NCBI GenBank assembly: GCA_002683135.1
Contig: NYSS01000033.1
Span: 19,772 to 83,771, forward strand
Length of the DNA: 64,000 nt
Source of the DNA: Planctomycetota bacterium
GTDB lineage: Bacteria; Planctomycetota; GCA-002687715
Direction of reading: 5' to 3'
A model generated the notes under the pieces. The model was not told where the DNA came from and did no database searches. It saw nothing but the letters and a program-made list of their open reading frames with translations. The translations under genes and the position numbers were made by a program. Positions 1 to 9,446 of this stretch are shown piece after piece; within the stretch, counting starts at the first letter, position 1, and each line of letters starts with the position of its first letter.

Positions 1-3000
1 CTCGCTCCACCTTCCAACCGACCATGTGGCAAGACGAATCGCCTGTCGGCCGGACGCGGTCGAAGCACCCGTCCTTCTTGACGAAGGTGTCCCAGCCCTT
101 GAGCCCGGTCGCGTAGACCGCCCCGTCGTGCGGTCCCTGGCGGATCCGCATGACGCCCGACGCGCACTGGAACGGGAATCGGCTGGCCGCGGCCTGGGCG
201 ACGCCGTCCACCTCGTGCTCGCACACCCAGTAGATCCATCCGCGTCCATAGCTGGTGTGGATCATCTTGCCCGCGAGCGGCCCGAACCGCGGGTCCATGG
301 CGAACACCTGGCTGCCGCATGAGTTGTCGAACTCCTGGGGGAACCAGATCATCGGGTGGTCGAAGGTCTTGGGCCGCTTCGGGAGGTGACCGCCGTAGCC
401 GTAGAAGCCCCCCGGACGGATCTTGGAGATCTTCCCCGCGGGCATCCAGTTGCCCTGGTTGTCGGTCACGTAGATGGAATCGTCTGGACCGATGCTCATG
501 CCGTTGGGGACCCGGAAGCCCGTGCAGACGAGCTCGGAGCGTGACCCGTCGGGGGCGACCTTGATCACGGCGCCGCCGAGTCTGTAATCCGTGTACTGGC
601 CAGGCTTGACGTAGTAGAGGTTGCCGGCGGTGTCCGTGTTCAGGTCGAAGTTGAACGCGTGGAACCCGCGCGAGACATCGTCGTCGGCGAGGAAGGTCTC
701 GTACCAGTCCGCTTCGCCGTCGTCGTTGAGGTCATGCAGGCGCACGATGCGGTCCCGCGCCGTCACCAGGACCTTGCCGTCGATGACCTTGACCCCGAGG
801 GGCTCGAACATGCCGGTCGCGAACCGCTGCCACTTCACGTTCTGCAAGCCAGCGTCGAGCCCGGATACGAGCCACAGGTCCCCGCCGTAGGTGGAGACCG
901 CCGCGGTCCCGTCGGGGAAGAAGTCGAGGGCCGACATCTTCATCCAGGCGTTGAACGGGTTGGGCTCCGGCAAACCGATGCGGTCGAGGGCGTAGCCGTT
1001 GGCCGATTCAGAGGCGACCTCACCCTTGGTGACGATGGGATCGCCCCAGCGCTTCGGTCCGCCCTTGGTGTAGGTGTTGGGATCGACGACCTGCTGGCGT
1101 TGGGCGAGGTCGAGGGCCTTCGCGAACGAGGTGAGGTCGGGGGTGCCCTTGCCCGCGCGCCGCAGCACGCGCACCACGCGTGGCTTATCGGACGCAGGCA
1201 GTCGCAGCAGCAGGCGGTCCTCGTCGATCTCCCATTCCAGGTCCGCCACGTCCCCGGCGGCGCCCGCGGCGACGAAGGTGCCGACACCGAGCGAGCCGCC
1301 GGCGCCGGATGCGAGGGCGAGGTGTCCGGCGACAGCGCCGTCCTGTTCCCAGACGCCCTGCTGGTGTTTCAGGTCGAAGGGGAGCACCGCCTGTATGCCC
1401 TGGGCGTCCTTCGCGCGCTCCGCCACGCACAGCAAAAGGTCATTCTTGCCGGGAGCGATGCGCAATGTTTGGGACACGACGACGTGATCGCCTGCGCGAA
1501 CGGACTCCGGCAGCTCGAGCACATTGCGACCGTCGATGTCGTAGCTGATGACGGTCCTACGTCCGTGGTAGTAGTGGCCGCGATGGCGCAGCAGGTCCTG
1601 TGGCAGGGGAGCCCGTGGCGGGTGACCGGCCGGATCGCCGAAGCGATCGTCGGCGCCATGCGCCCACTCCCATGTCTCGAGCCCAGCCAAGGGACGCCCG
1701 GCGGGGGTCGGCTGCCCCTCGCCCCGCAGGCGGTGGTGCTGGGTGTTACTGAGGTCTAAGAACCCGTCGAACCACGCGCCGGAAATAGACATGCGGTGCA
1801 GGTCGTAGGAGAGGCTGACGTGATCGCCGGCGCGTACGGTGAAGGCGCTGGAGACGCCGCTCTGAAGCTGGGACGCAAGGGCCGGGCCGTAGTCGCGCTC
1901 GGGGCCCTTGGCGGCGCCGACGGGATCTGTGGACTCCCTGGGCGGGATACCTACGGGGAGCTGGTCGAGGTAGTCCTGGGTGACCTTGAAGTACTGGCTC
2001 GGGTTCTTTCCCTCGAAGAAGCGCTCGCGGACGTAATGGATGGCGTCGTAGCGTTCCTGTGGTGACAGCAGGGTTTGTGGCGGCATGTTGTCCGACCCGT
2101 ACGTCATGGTTCGCCACATGGAGTGGGGGTCGGAGCCGTACTTCAGGGGGTCCTGCATGAAGTTGCGCGCCGCCGGATTGTCCTTCTTGAACCCCTCCCC
2201 GTGGCACTCGTAGCAGCGGTTCTTGTAGACCACCTCGCCGCGGGAAAAGGCGGCTTCCCCGAAGCCCGCGATCATGGCGCGGTGGTCCACGTCCGCGAGC
2301 GGGCGTACCCAGATGTTGGCGAAGCGAATGGAAGCGGTGTCGGCTTGCAGGCGCAGAGGACCGGGGACGCCGCGGAGCAGCGCGGCGGGACGGGGGAGCG
2401 CGTCGCCTCCGTCGCGATAGATGGCGGCGCCCTTTGGCAGCTCGTCCTTGGCGGCGAGCGCGGCGATGCGGGCGCCGTCGAGGCTCTCGCTGATGTGCGC
2501 CGCGTACGCGATCTCGCCTTCGAACCGGCCGGCGAAGTCTGTCGACGCGGCGCCCGCCTTGAGGACGTGGGATGCCTCGTCAGGGGCGGTGAACTCCTCA
2601 CGCTTGGCCTCGAGCTTGCCGTCCACGTAGAGCAGCGCGGCCCCGTCCCTGTAGGTGAGGGCTGCGTGGTGCCACCCGCCATCCGCCACGTCCGTGCGGG
2701 AGGTGATCGCACCCACCCAGCCGATGTCGTATACGAGCTGGCCGCCGCGGATGAACAAGGCCTTGGCGTTCGGTTTCCACGCACCTCGTGGGGGAGACTT
2801 GGACAGGAGCGTGCCCCCCTCGTGGGTGCGGAACTTGGCGACCCAGGTGAAGTCCCCGCCGCCGACGTCAAGCTGATTGCGGGACTCGGCGAGGCCCCAT
2901 TGGCGGCGGCCGCGTTCCCGTCCGGGGCCCGTGTTGCCCCCGCCGCCGTCGTCGCTGGACCCTTGCACCGTACGTTCGGGCAGTGAGATGTCGTCGTGGA

Positions 3001-4261
3001 TACGCACGCCGTTCAGCCACACGGTCGCGCGGGCCGGCTCACCGGAGTCGTGGCGGTAGGCGACATCGAGGGACTGCCACTCGCCGGCGGGACGCCCAAC
3101 TCGCTGATCCGGCTGGCGTGTATCGAAGATCGACCCGTTGGATGTCTCACCCGGTTGGCGGTCCCGGTCATCCGCCAACTCGATCTCCACTCGCCCACCC
3201 AGGTAGACGCCGCCCCGCCCGCGGAACCCGTTCGGGACCCAGTCCGGTGACGGAGGAATCCAGAAGTCGAGGTGCAGGTGGTGATGTCCCATGCGCAGGG
3301 CCGAGACGACGTCGCCGAACCCCGGCCGTCCTACGAGGGCCCCGTTGTTGACCGTCCAGCGCGCGCCCTGGTAGTCCGGACCCGCGCCGGACGTGTCCGC
3401 GCGTTCGTCGATGTCGATGGCCATGGGCGGCACCGACGGATCCCAGTGGCGGAAGCCCGCCGCGCTCTTGCCGTCGAACAGGACGGTGGCGTTTGCAGGC
3501 GGCGTCCGCTCGGGAGGGAGCGGTGCGTCGCTGAGCGCGACCTCCTCGCTGACCTTCGGGCGCACATCGAGGCACCAGCGGACGCTGTTGGCGAGCAGCT
3601 TCCTGAACGCGGGTCGCTTGAAGTGCTGACGGGAGCCCAGGGATGTGTAGAGGATGCGGGACTCGGGACGGTAGCGGTTGATCCAGGTGACCGGCTCTGT
3701 GGGTCGGTTACCGGTCCGACCGAGCATGAGCACCTGCGCGGTGTCGGCGAGGGGCTGGGTGTTGTAGGTCCCGCCCTTGCCGTAGGCGCGGAACCGGTCC
3801 ACCCCCTGCACGACGGGGTGGGACGCCATCCACGGTACGACCATGGCGGACGTCCCTCGGTTGTTCGGCGCGTGGCTCTTGTAGTGCCCGCCAAAGAACG
3901 GCGGGAACCAGTCGGGTCGTTCTTCGAATGCGTGGGACGAGGTCCTCAGCGCGATGGCTGGTTTGCCGTCGTCGAACCACTGTTTCAGGCGGGTGATCTG
4001 TGCGTCGGTCGCCTTACGGAAGCGCAGGGCCAGGAAGATCAGGTCGGCCTGATCCAGGACGCCCAGGTCGGGGAGCGTCCGCCGTTTCCTGTCCGACAGG
4101 AGCACCGTCGCCTTGATGCCGAGGGATATCTCCAGCTCCTTCGCGAGGGCGGGGACGGTCTCATAGGACCCGTACTCGTTCTCACCGACGATGAACACGA
4201 CGTGCGGGGCAGGGCCGGGGCTCTGCAGCCCGATCAGTAACACGGTGAGCAGCGCACTCAT
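1..4261 (-). CDS. Multi-domain secreted protein, partial (runs off left edge): ThuA-like + DUF1080/3-keto-disaccharide hydrolase-like + LamG-like + cytochrome c (CYECH) + PVC-type beta-propeller/dehydrogenase-like domain
   Basis: Continuous minus-strand frame read by hand from ATG at 4261 (MSALLTVLLIGLQSPGPAPHVVFIVGENEYGSYETVPALAKELE...) to the window edge without a stop. ThuA-like N-terminus, FDGKSAAGFRHWD (DUF1080-like), RGGQLVYDIGWVG...WHHAALTYRDGAALLYVDGK (LamG-like), CxxCH haem motif at about 2201-2215, then FEPLGVKVIDGKVLVTARDRIVRLHDLNDDGEADWYETF. Not in the ORF track because it has no stop in the window. ATGA overlap with the upstream gene. Confidence 0.85.
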   Translation of the reverse strand, partial: MSALLTVLLIGLQSPGPAPHVVFIVGENEYGSYETVPALAKELEISLGIKATVLLSDRKRRTLPDLGVLDQADLIFLALRFRKATDAQITRLKQWFDDGKPAIALRTSSHAFEERPDWFPPFFGGHYKSHAPNNRGTSAMVVPWMASHPVVQGVDRFRAYGKGGTYNTQPLADTAQVLMLGRTGNRPTEPVTWINRYRPESRILYTSLGSRQHFKRPAFRKLLANSVRWCLDVRPKVSEEVALSDAPLPPERTPPANATVLFDGKSAAGFRHWDPSVPPMAIDIDERADTSGAGPDYQGARWTVNNGALVGRPGFGDVVSALRMGHHHLHLDFWIPPSPDWVPNGFRGRGGVYLGGRVEIELADDRDRQPGETSNGSIFDTRQPDQRVGRPAGEWQSLDVAYRHDSGEPARATVWLNGVRIHDDISLPERTVQGSSDDGGGGNTGPGRERGRRQWGLAESRNQLDVGGGDFTWVAKFRTHEGGTLLSKSPPRGAWKPNAKALFIRGGQLVYDIGWVGAITSRTDVADGGWHHAALTYRDGAALLYVDGKLEAKREEFTAPDEASHVLKAGAASTDFAGRFEGEIAYAAHISESLDGARIAALAAKDELPKGAAIYRDGGDALPRPAALLRGVPGPLRLQADTASIRFANIWVRPLADVDHRAMIAGFGEAAFSRGEVVYKNRCYECHGEGFKKDNPAARNFMQDPLKYGSDPHSMWRTMTYGSDNMPPQTLLSPQERYDAIHYVRERFFEGKNPSQYFKVTQDYLDQLPVGIPPRESTDPVGAAKGPERDYGPALASQLQSGVSSAFTVRAGDHVSLSYDLHRMSISGAWFDGFLDLSNTQHHRLRGEGQPTPAGRPLAGLETWEWAHGADDRFGDPAGHPPRAPLPQDLLRHRGHYYHGRRTVISYDIDGRNVLELPESVRAGDHVVVSQTLRIAPGKNDLLLCVAERAKDAQGIQAVLPFDLKHQQGVWEQDGAVAGHLALASGAGGSLGVGTFVAAGAAGDVADLEWEIDEDRLLLRLPASDKPRVVRVLRRAGKGTPDLTSFAKALDLAQRQQVVDPNTYTKGGPKRWGDPIVTKGEVASESANGYALDRIGLPEPNPFNAWMKMSALDFFPDGTAAVSTYGGDLWLVSGLDAGLQNVKWQRFATGMFEPLGVKVIDGKVLVTARDRIVRLHDLNDDGEADWYETFLADDDVSRGFHAFNFDLNTDTAGNLYYVKPGQYTDYRLGGAVIKVAPDGSRSELVCTGFRVPNGMSIGPDDSIYVTDNQGNWMPAGKISKIRPGGFYGYGGHLPKRPKTFDHPMIWFPQEFDNSCGSQVFAMDPRFGPLAGKMIHTSYGRGWIYWVCEHEVDGVAQAAASRFPFQCASGVMRIRQGPHDGAVYATGLKGWDTFVKKDGCFDRVRPTGDSSCHMVGWKVER

Positions 4262-5580
4262 TTGATCCCGAATCCCTTCCTGTAGTCGCGACGGACGAGG
4301 GTCTTGGCGGCCGCGAGTCCCTTCGCGTCCATGTCGGCCGTGTTCCAGTCGATGGGCTTGGCGGTGCGGATCGCGAGGTCGCCGATGAGCACGGCCTCAG
4401 TGAAGGGGCCGGCGACGGAGAAGTCGGTCCACGACTTCTTCCCGGCCTTGGCGGCGTCGAGCCACTCCTTCACATGCCCCCATTGCGGCCCCCTCGGTGC
4501 GCGCGGCTCGGTCTCGGCGACCGCGATGGTGCCGCGCTCCTTCGGCAGCCAGCGCTGACGGACCTGATAGTCGTCCCCGCTGAACATCTTGCCGGCGCTG
4601 CCGATCACCAGAGTGCCGCTGCCGCCCATCTTGCCGAGCCCCTTGTCGAGGAGGTCCTTCGGCGGCTTCATGGAGCCCTCCCACCACGTCAGCTTCACGG
4701 GGGGCTGGTCTCCTCGGGCCGGGAATGTGAGGACGACCTTCGCCCCCTTGGGATAGGTGGCGGGGAACGGGTCGGTCGTCTCGGCGCGGGCGCTGACCGG
4801 GACTCCCAGGTCGAGGCCACGCCAGACCAGGTTCATGGTGTGACACGCCATGTCCCCGAGCGCGCCGGTACCGAAGTCGTGGAAACCGCGCCATACGAAC
4901 GGCAAGTAGGAGCCGTGATACGGACGCTGCTTGGCGCAGCCGAGCCACAGGTCCCAATCCAGGTGGGCGGGGACGACGGGTGCGTCCAACGTCATGTGGA
5001 ATCCCTGGGGCCACACGGGCCGGTTCGTCCACACATGGACTTCGCGGACCTCGCCGAGGACGCCGGCTCGCAGCCGCTCGACGCCAGCGCGCAGTCCGCC
5101 GTGGCTCGATCCCTGGTTGCCCATCTGGGTCGCCACGTCGTGCTTCTTGGCGAGGTCCGTGAGCAGGCGGGCCTCCTCGATGGACCAGGTCAGGGGCTTC
5201 TCCACGTAGACGTGCAACCCGCGACGGATCGCGGCCGCGGCGATCGGGGCGTGCATGTGATCCGGGGTCCCCACCATGACCGCGTCCAGGTCCTTCTCGG
5301 TGGCGAGCATCTCTCGATAGTCGCGGTACTTCTTGGCGTCCGGCTTGGCCTTCCATGCGCCGCCGGCGCGCTTGAGGTCGACGTCGCAGAGCGCCACGAT
5401 GTCGTCCTCGTGGCCGCCGCTCTGGACGAGGCTCCAGCCCCGTCCGCCGCAGCCGACGACGGCGACTTTGAATCGCTCCGCGGGGCGCACGGATGCCCAC
5501 GAGCGGCGGGGGACGAAGAAGACCGACGCGGACGCGGCGCCGGTCGCGAGGAAGGTCCTGCGAGAGAGGGGTCGTTTCAT
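4258..5580 (-). CDS. Gfo/Idh/MocA family oxidoreductase with Tat-type signal peptide
   Basis: MKRPLSRRTFLATGAASASVFF (Tat signal), FKVAVVGCGGRGWSLV (Rossmann), VEKPLTWSIEEARLL (EKP motif). Start placed at 5580 rather than 5625. Confidence 0.93.
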   Translation of the reverse strand: MKRPLSRRTFLATGAASASVFFVPRRSWASVRPAERFKVAVVGCGGRGWSLVQSGGHEDDIVALCDVDLKRAGGAWKAKPDAKKYRDYREMLATEKDLDAVMVGTPDHMHAPIAAAAIRRGLHVYVEKPLTWSIEEARLLTDLAKKHDVATQMGNQGSSHGGLRAGVERLRAGVLGEVREVHVWTNRPVWPQGFHMTLDAPVVPAHLDWDLWLGCAKQRPYHGSYLPFVWRGFHDFGTGALGDMACHTMNLVWRGLDLGVPVSARAETTDPFPATYPKGAKVVLTFPARGDQPPVKLTWWEGSMKPPKDLLDKGLGKMGGSGTLVIGSAGKMFSGDDYQVRQRWLPKERGTIAVAETEPRAPRGPQWGHVKEWLDAAKAGKKSWTDFSVAGPFTEAVLIGDLAIRTAKPIDWNTADMDAKGLAAAKTLVRRDYRKGFGIK

Positions 5581-5632
5581 GGTCCGGACATCATAGGCGA
5601 CCGGGCCTGTCCGGAGTCCCCCCAACTCCCGA

Positions 5633-6988
5633 TCAGAGCCGGCGGGCCGCGAGCACCGTCATGTCGTCGTTGGGAGTCCCGCCGGCCAAGAACCGGGTCG
5701 CCCGGGCGAGCAGGCGGTCTCGGACTGTCACCAGCGGCTCACCGACCGTCTGCGTCATGATCTCGGCGACCCGGTGTTCACCGAAGAGCGAGCCGTCGGG
5801 CGCGCGGAGCTCGGACAGCCCGTCGGTGAATCCCATGACCATCCCGCCGGGATCGATGACGTCGGCCCCCGAGGTCCACGCCATGTCCTCGAACGCGCCG
5901 ACCACCGGCCCGCCCGCGGGGAGGTGGCGGACCATCCCATCCTTGCCGACGATGATCGGAGGGGCGTGGCCCGCGTTGACATACGCGACGTCCCCTGTGA
6001 GCGGATCGAGGCGGAGCAACGTGAGGGTGACGAAGCGGCCCCCGACGGAGCTGCGGACGAGTTCGCCGTTCAGCCGCTCGACGATCTTCACCGGGTCCGG
6101 TTCACCGGCGGCGAGCGTGCGCACCATGGCGCAGACGCTCGCCATGGTGAGGGCCGCTGGATATCCCTTTCCTGCGACGTCGGCGACGAGCAGGAGCAGG
6201 CAGCCGTCGGGCAGTTCGATAACGTCGTACGCGTCCCCACCGACGCGTCGCGATGGCTCGTAGTAGGCGGCCAGTTCCCAGCCGTCGACGCGCGGGAGCG
6301 TCTCGGGGATGAGTCGTGACTGGACCTGCGCCGCGACGCTCAGCTCGCGGTCGATGAGGTCGAACCGGGCTTCGGCTTGGGCGCGCGTGGCGATGTCTAC
6401 GAGCAGGTTGCGGACCCGCTGAGCGAGGATCGCGGACGCGACCCCGATCCCCGCGAGGACGGCGGCCTTCATGCAGGTGATGGGAAAGCCAAACTCCGGG
6501 TGGGCGGCGAGCGCCTCTTCCGAGATGTTGGGGCGCAGATAGAGCAGGTAGAGCAACAGGAACTGGAGCCCGCTCAAAAACCCAGCCCCCAGGCACAACC
6601 GTGGTGACACGGTGATCCCCGATAGGGCTGTCACCAGCGCGTAGAAGAGGGGCGGGATCGACGCTAGGGCGTAGGTGGGATCAGCCAGTTCGGCGTCGAT
6701 CTGGATGATCCAGGAGACCATCGAGACCTGGATGATCATGTTCAGGTACTTGAAGGACCGGTGGTACTTGCCGCTCCGGATGAGCGCCGCCGACGCGGCG
6801 AAGAAGAGGCCGACGCTGCCGCCCACGAACAGAATGACCAGTCGGTGGTATCCCGACAGGGCGACGGTCGTAATCGCGACGGAAGCCACGATCGTCGCTG
6901 AGAGCGTCCAGCAAGTGTGTTCTTGAGCGCGGCGTTCAACGTACAGCGGGTCGTCGCCGTAGGTCGCTGCGTCGCCTTCCTGTGCCAT
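5633..6988 (-). CDS. Membrane-anchored PP2C/SpoIIE-family serine phosphatase
   Basis: N-terminal multi-TM region, then LSVAAQVQSRLIPETLPRVDGWELAAYYEPSRRVGGDAYDVIELPDG...ADVAGKGYPAALTMA and NAGHAPPIIV, typical of SpoIIE. Start at 6988 (or 7027) avoids a long overlap with the divergent gene. Confidence 0.9.
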   Translation of the reverse strand: MAQEGDAATYGDDPLYVERRAQEHTCWTLSATIVASVAITTVALSGYHRLVILFVGGSVGLFFAASAALIRSGKYHRSFKYLNMIIQVSMVSWIIQIDAELADPTYALASIPPLFYALVTALSGITVSPRLCLGAGFLSGLQFLLLYLLYLRPNISEEALAAHPEFGFPITCMKAAVLAGIGVASAILAQRVRNLLVDIATRAQAEARFDLIDRELSVAAQVQSRLIPETLPRVDGWELAAYYEPSRRVGGDAYDVIELPDGCLLLLVADVAGKGYPAALTMASVCAMVRTLAAGEPDPVKIVERLNGELVRSSVGGRFVTLTLLRLDPLTGDVAYVNAGHAPPIIVGKDGMVRHLPAGGPVVGAFEDMAWTSGADVIDPGGMVMGFTDGLSELRAPDGSLFGEHRVAEIMTQTVGEPLVTVRDRLLARATRFLAGGTPNDDMTVLAARRL

Positions 6989-7025
6989 CCGCGGGACCTT
7001 ACCATCAGGTCTCGCAGATAGGCTC

Positions 7026-7871
7026 ATGGCTCGAGAATCCAGAACCGATAGGTCGCCCACGCGTCGGCGCGTTCGCCGTCTCCTCCTCGTCCTCGGGGCG
7101 TCTTATGTCGGGGTGTGTGCCCTCATGTGGTCGGCCCAGGGGTTTCTCTTGTTCCACCCGTCAGAGATCGGGTTGGAGCAGTGGAACAGCCGCTTGGCGC
7201 ACGCGGGTGCCGCACCCATAGAGCTCGTCCGCGGGGGCGCGACCGTGCGCGGGTTCGTGCGTCCTGGGGGAGCGGGTTCTCCCGCACCCACGGTGCTCTA
7301 CTTTGGTGGCAACGGGGAGCGCGTGTGGGGACGTGTGCAGCAGTGGGTCCCGCCGGGATGGGGGTTCGCTGCCATGTCCTACCGGGGATACGGCCCGTCT
7401 TCGGGAGAACCGTCAGCGGACGCGATCCTCGATGACTCCGTCGCGTTCTTCGACGCGCTCGCGCAGCGCCCCGAGGTGGACGGGTCCCGGATCGTGACCT
7501 GGGGGCTCAGCCTCGGGACCGGGGTGGCCGTGCATGTCGCGTCTCGTCGTCCCGTCGCGGGGGTGGTGCTGCTCGCTCCTTTCGACCGGCTCTCATCTGT
7601 GGGGCAGGACCATTATCCGTGGCTGCCGGTGTCGCTTGTCTTCCGCCACGAGATCGCGCCCGTGGTGGAGGCGCCGTCCATCGGGGCGCCGCTCCTGGCG
7701 TTTCATGGCGACGCAGACACCGTCATCCCCATCGAGCGCGGCCGCGCTCTCAGGGACGCATGGAAGGGGCCGGTTACGTGGCGTGAGTTGGAGGGCTCCG
7801 GCCACACCGACCTGGAACGCACGGTCTTCCGGGGGACGTTCCTGTCGTTCCTTCAGGAACTGGAGCGTTAG
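7026..7871 (+). CDS. Alpha/beta hydrolase family protein (membrane/secreted)
   Basis: N-terminal hydrophobic segment, LYFGGNGE, GLSLG nucleophile elbow, HGDADTVIPIERGRAL, GSGHTDLE. Confidence 0.9.
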   Translation: MARESRTDRSPTRRRVRRLLLVLGASYVGVCALMWSAQGFLLFHPSEIGLEQWNSRLAHAGAAPIELVRGGATVRGFVRPGGAGSPAPTVLYFGGNGERVWGRVQQWVPPGWGFAAMSYRGYGPSSGEPSADAILDDSVAFFDALAQRPEVDGSRIVTWGLSLGTGVAVHVASRRPVAGVVLLAPFDRLSSVGQDHYPWLPVSLVFRHEIAPVVEAPSIGAPLLAFHGDADTVIPIERGRALRDAWKGPVTWRELEGSGHTDLERTVFRGTFLSFLQELER

Positions 7872-7977
7872 CTGTGCTGGGGGAGGGGGGCGCGCGTCGT
7901 TCCAGGCATCGCCTGAAACGGGGTCATGCCGACGACGGTTCGCTGCGCGCGCCAGTCGATCGCCGGCACGGGTGCCG

Positions 7978-8184
7978 TTAGATCTTGCCGGTGCGCAGCT
8001 TGTGCGCCATCCGGATGACCTTCATGCGCTCCTTCGCCTTACGGCGGCGGCGCTCACTCGGCTTTTCGTAGAACTTCTTCGACTTCACGGCCTGGTCGAC
8101 GCCCTCTTCCTTGCAGAAGCGCTTGAGGCGCCGAAGCGCCTTCTCGACCGGCTCGTTGTCGCGGACCAACACGCGAATACCCAT
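7978..8184 (-). CDS. rpsU: 30S ribosomal protein S21 (bS21)
   Basis: MGIRVLVRDNEPVEKALRRLKRFCKEEGVDQAVKSKKFYEKPSERRRRKAKERMKVIRMAHKLRTGKI; the longer 369-aa ORF is an upstream over-extension. Confidence 0.93.
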   Translation of the reverse strand: MGIRVLVRDNEPVEKALRRLKRFCKEEGVDQAVKSKKFYEKPSERRRRKAKERMKVIRMAHKLRTGKI

Positions 8185-8484
8185 GGCTTTGTCTCCGGGT
8201 TCTTCCAACCCGTTGCGGACGCATGTATTAGCGCAGGATCTCCCGGACCCAAGACAGCAAGTCACTCGCGCGGGAGCGCGGCCACAACCACTTACGATAC
8301 CACGGCTTGTGGGCCTCGGTCGCGGCGCCCAGCGGCGTCGAGGCGTCCGCCGTTGAAGGGGCGGGCGGGACCCGGGCGTTGGGCCGACCCGCGGACGCGG
8401 CGCCCGTGGCGGCGCGGGGTGGTCGATGGGCGGGCTGGCGGTGTTGGAGACAGCGGTCGGGCCGCGCTGGCCTACAATGTTCCC

Positions 8485-9405
8485 ATGACGGCTTCGGCGG
8501 ACGACGGGCTCGTCGGGACCCGTGTCGGCAAGGACGATGGCATCATCATCGTTCGCCTGATCGGCAAGGGTGGTTCCGGCTCCATATACCTGGGCCAAGA
8601 CGAGGTCCTGGATCGCGCCGTCGCCCTCAAGTTCCTCCACGCAACGTACGCGTCCAACGAGACGCTCCTCACCAGGTTCAAGCGGGAGGGCCGCCGCTTC
8701 GGCAAGCTCGTCCATCCGAACCTCGTCGAGGTTTATGGATGGGGGAAGAAGTCGGGGCGCCTCTTCATCGTCGCCGAGTATGTCGATGGGCTGAACCTGT
8801 ACCAGCTGCTGAAGATGCACGGTTCGCTCCCGATGGAGAGGGCGCTGCGCATCTGTCGTGACACGGCGGCGGGCCTCGCCGAGGCGCATCGCAACGGCAT
8901 CGTGCACCGTGACCTGAAGCCGGAGAACATCATGGTCCGGAATCAGGACAACATGGTGAAGGTCCTCGACTTCGGGATCGCGAAGGACCTCACGGATTCG
9001 CGCCTCGATCTCACCGGTCTCGGTATGTACATCGGAACACCCGCGTATTCGTCTCCGGAACAGGTTCGTGGTGCGACCCTGGACCACCGTTCAGACATCT
9101 TCTCGCTTGGGGTGATTCTCTATGAGTTGCTCACCGGCCGCGTTGCGTTCGATGGCCGCCATAGCACGGAGGTGCTGCGCTCGACGTTGAGGGACGAGCC
9201 GCGACCGGTCACCGAGCTCAATCGTTTGGTGACCGCGCCGGCCGCCCATCTCATCGAGACGATGATTCAGAAGGTTCCTGATCGACGGTTCCAGTCGATG
9301 CTCGAGGTCATGGCCGAAGTGGAAGATCTCATGGGTGCGGCGGAGTCGGTTACCGAGCGGGACGACATCACGGTCCGTCACAGCTTGAAGGAGCTGTTCG
9401 AGTAG
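8485..9405 (+). CDS. Serine/threonine protein kinase
   Basis: LIGKGGSGSIYLGQDEVLDRAVALKFL (P-loop, catalytic Lys), IVHRDLKPENIMV (HRD), VLDFGIAKDL (DFG), GTPAYSSPEQV. Start at ATG 8485; the track ORF from 7534 is over-extended. Confidence 0.95.
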   Translation: MTASADDGLVGTRVGKDDGIIIVRLIGKGGSGSIYLGQDEVLDRAVALKFLHATYASNETLLTRFKREGRRFGKLVHPNLVEVYGWGKKSGRLFIVAEYVDGLNLYQLLKMHGSLPMERALRICRDTAAGLAEAHRNGIVHRDLKPENIMVRNQDNMVKVLDFGIAKDLTDSRLDLTGLGMYIGTPAYSSPEQVRGATLDHRSDIFSLGVILYELLTGRVAFDGRHSTEVLRSTLRDEPRPVTELNRLVTAPAAHLIETMIQKVPDRRFQSMLEVMAEVEDLMGAAESVTERDDITVRHSLKELFE

Positions 9406-9446
9406 CCTTGGCGGCCAGAGAGGGTCTTTTCTCCGCGTCATCTTCC

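Noticed and set aside
26-4240. Plus-strand ORFs at 26-322, 659-1759, 2075-2986, 3272-4240 and others
   Set aside because: Antisense shadow ORFs of the large minus-strand gene; no family resemblance and composition typical of GC-rich reverse frames.
4474-5760. 428-aa plus-strand ORF
   Set aside because: Antisense to the well-supported Gfo/Idh/MocA gene.
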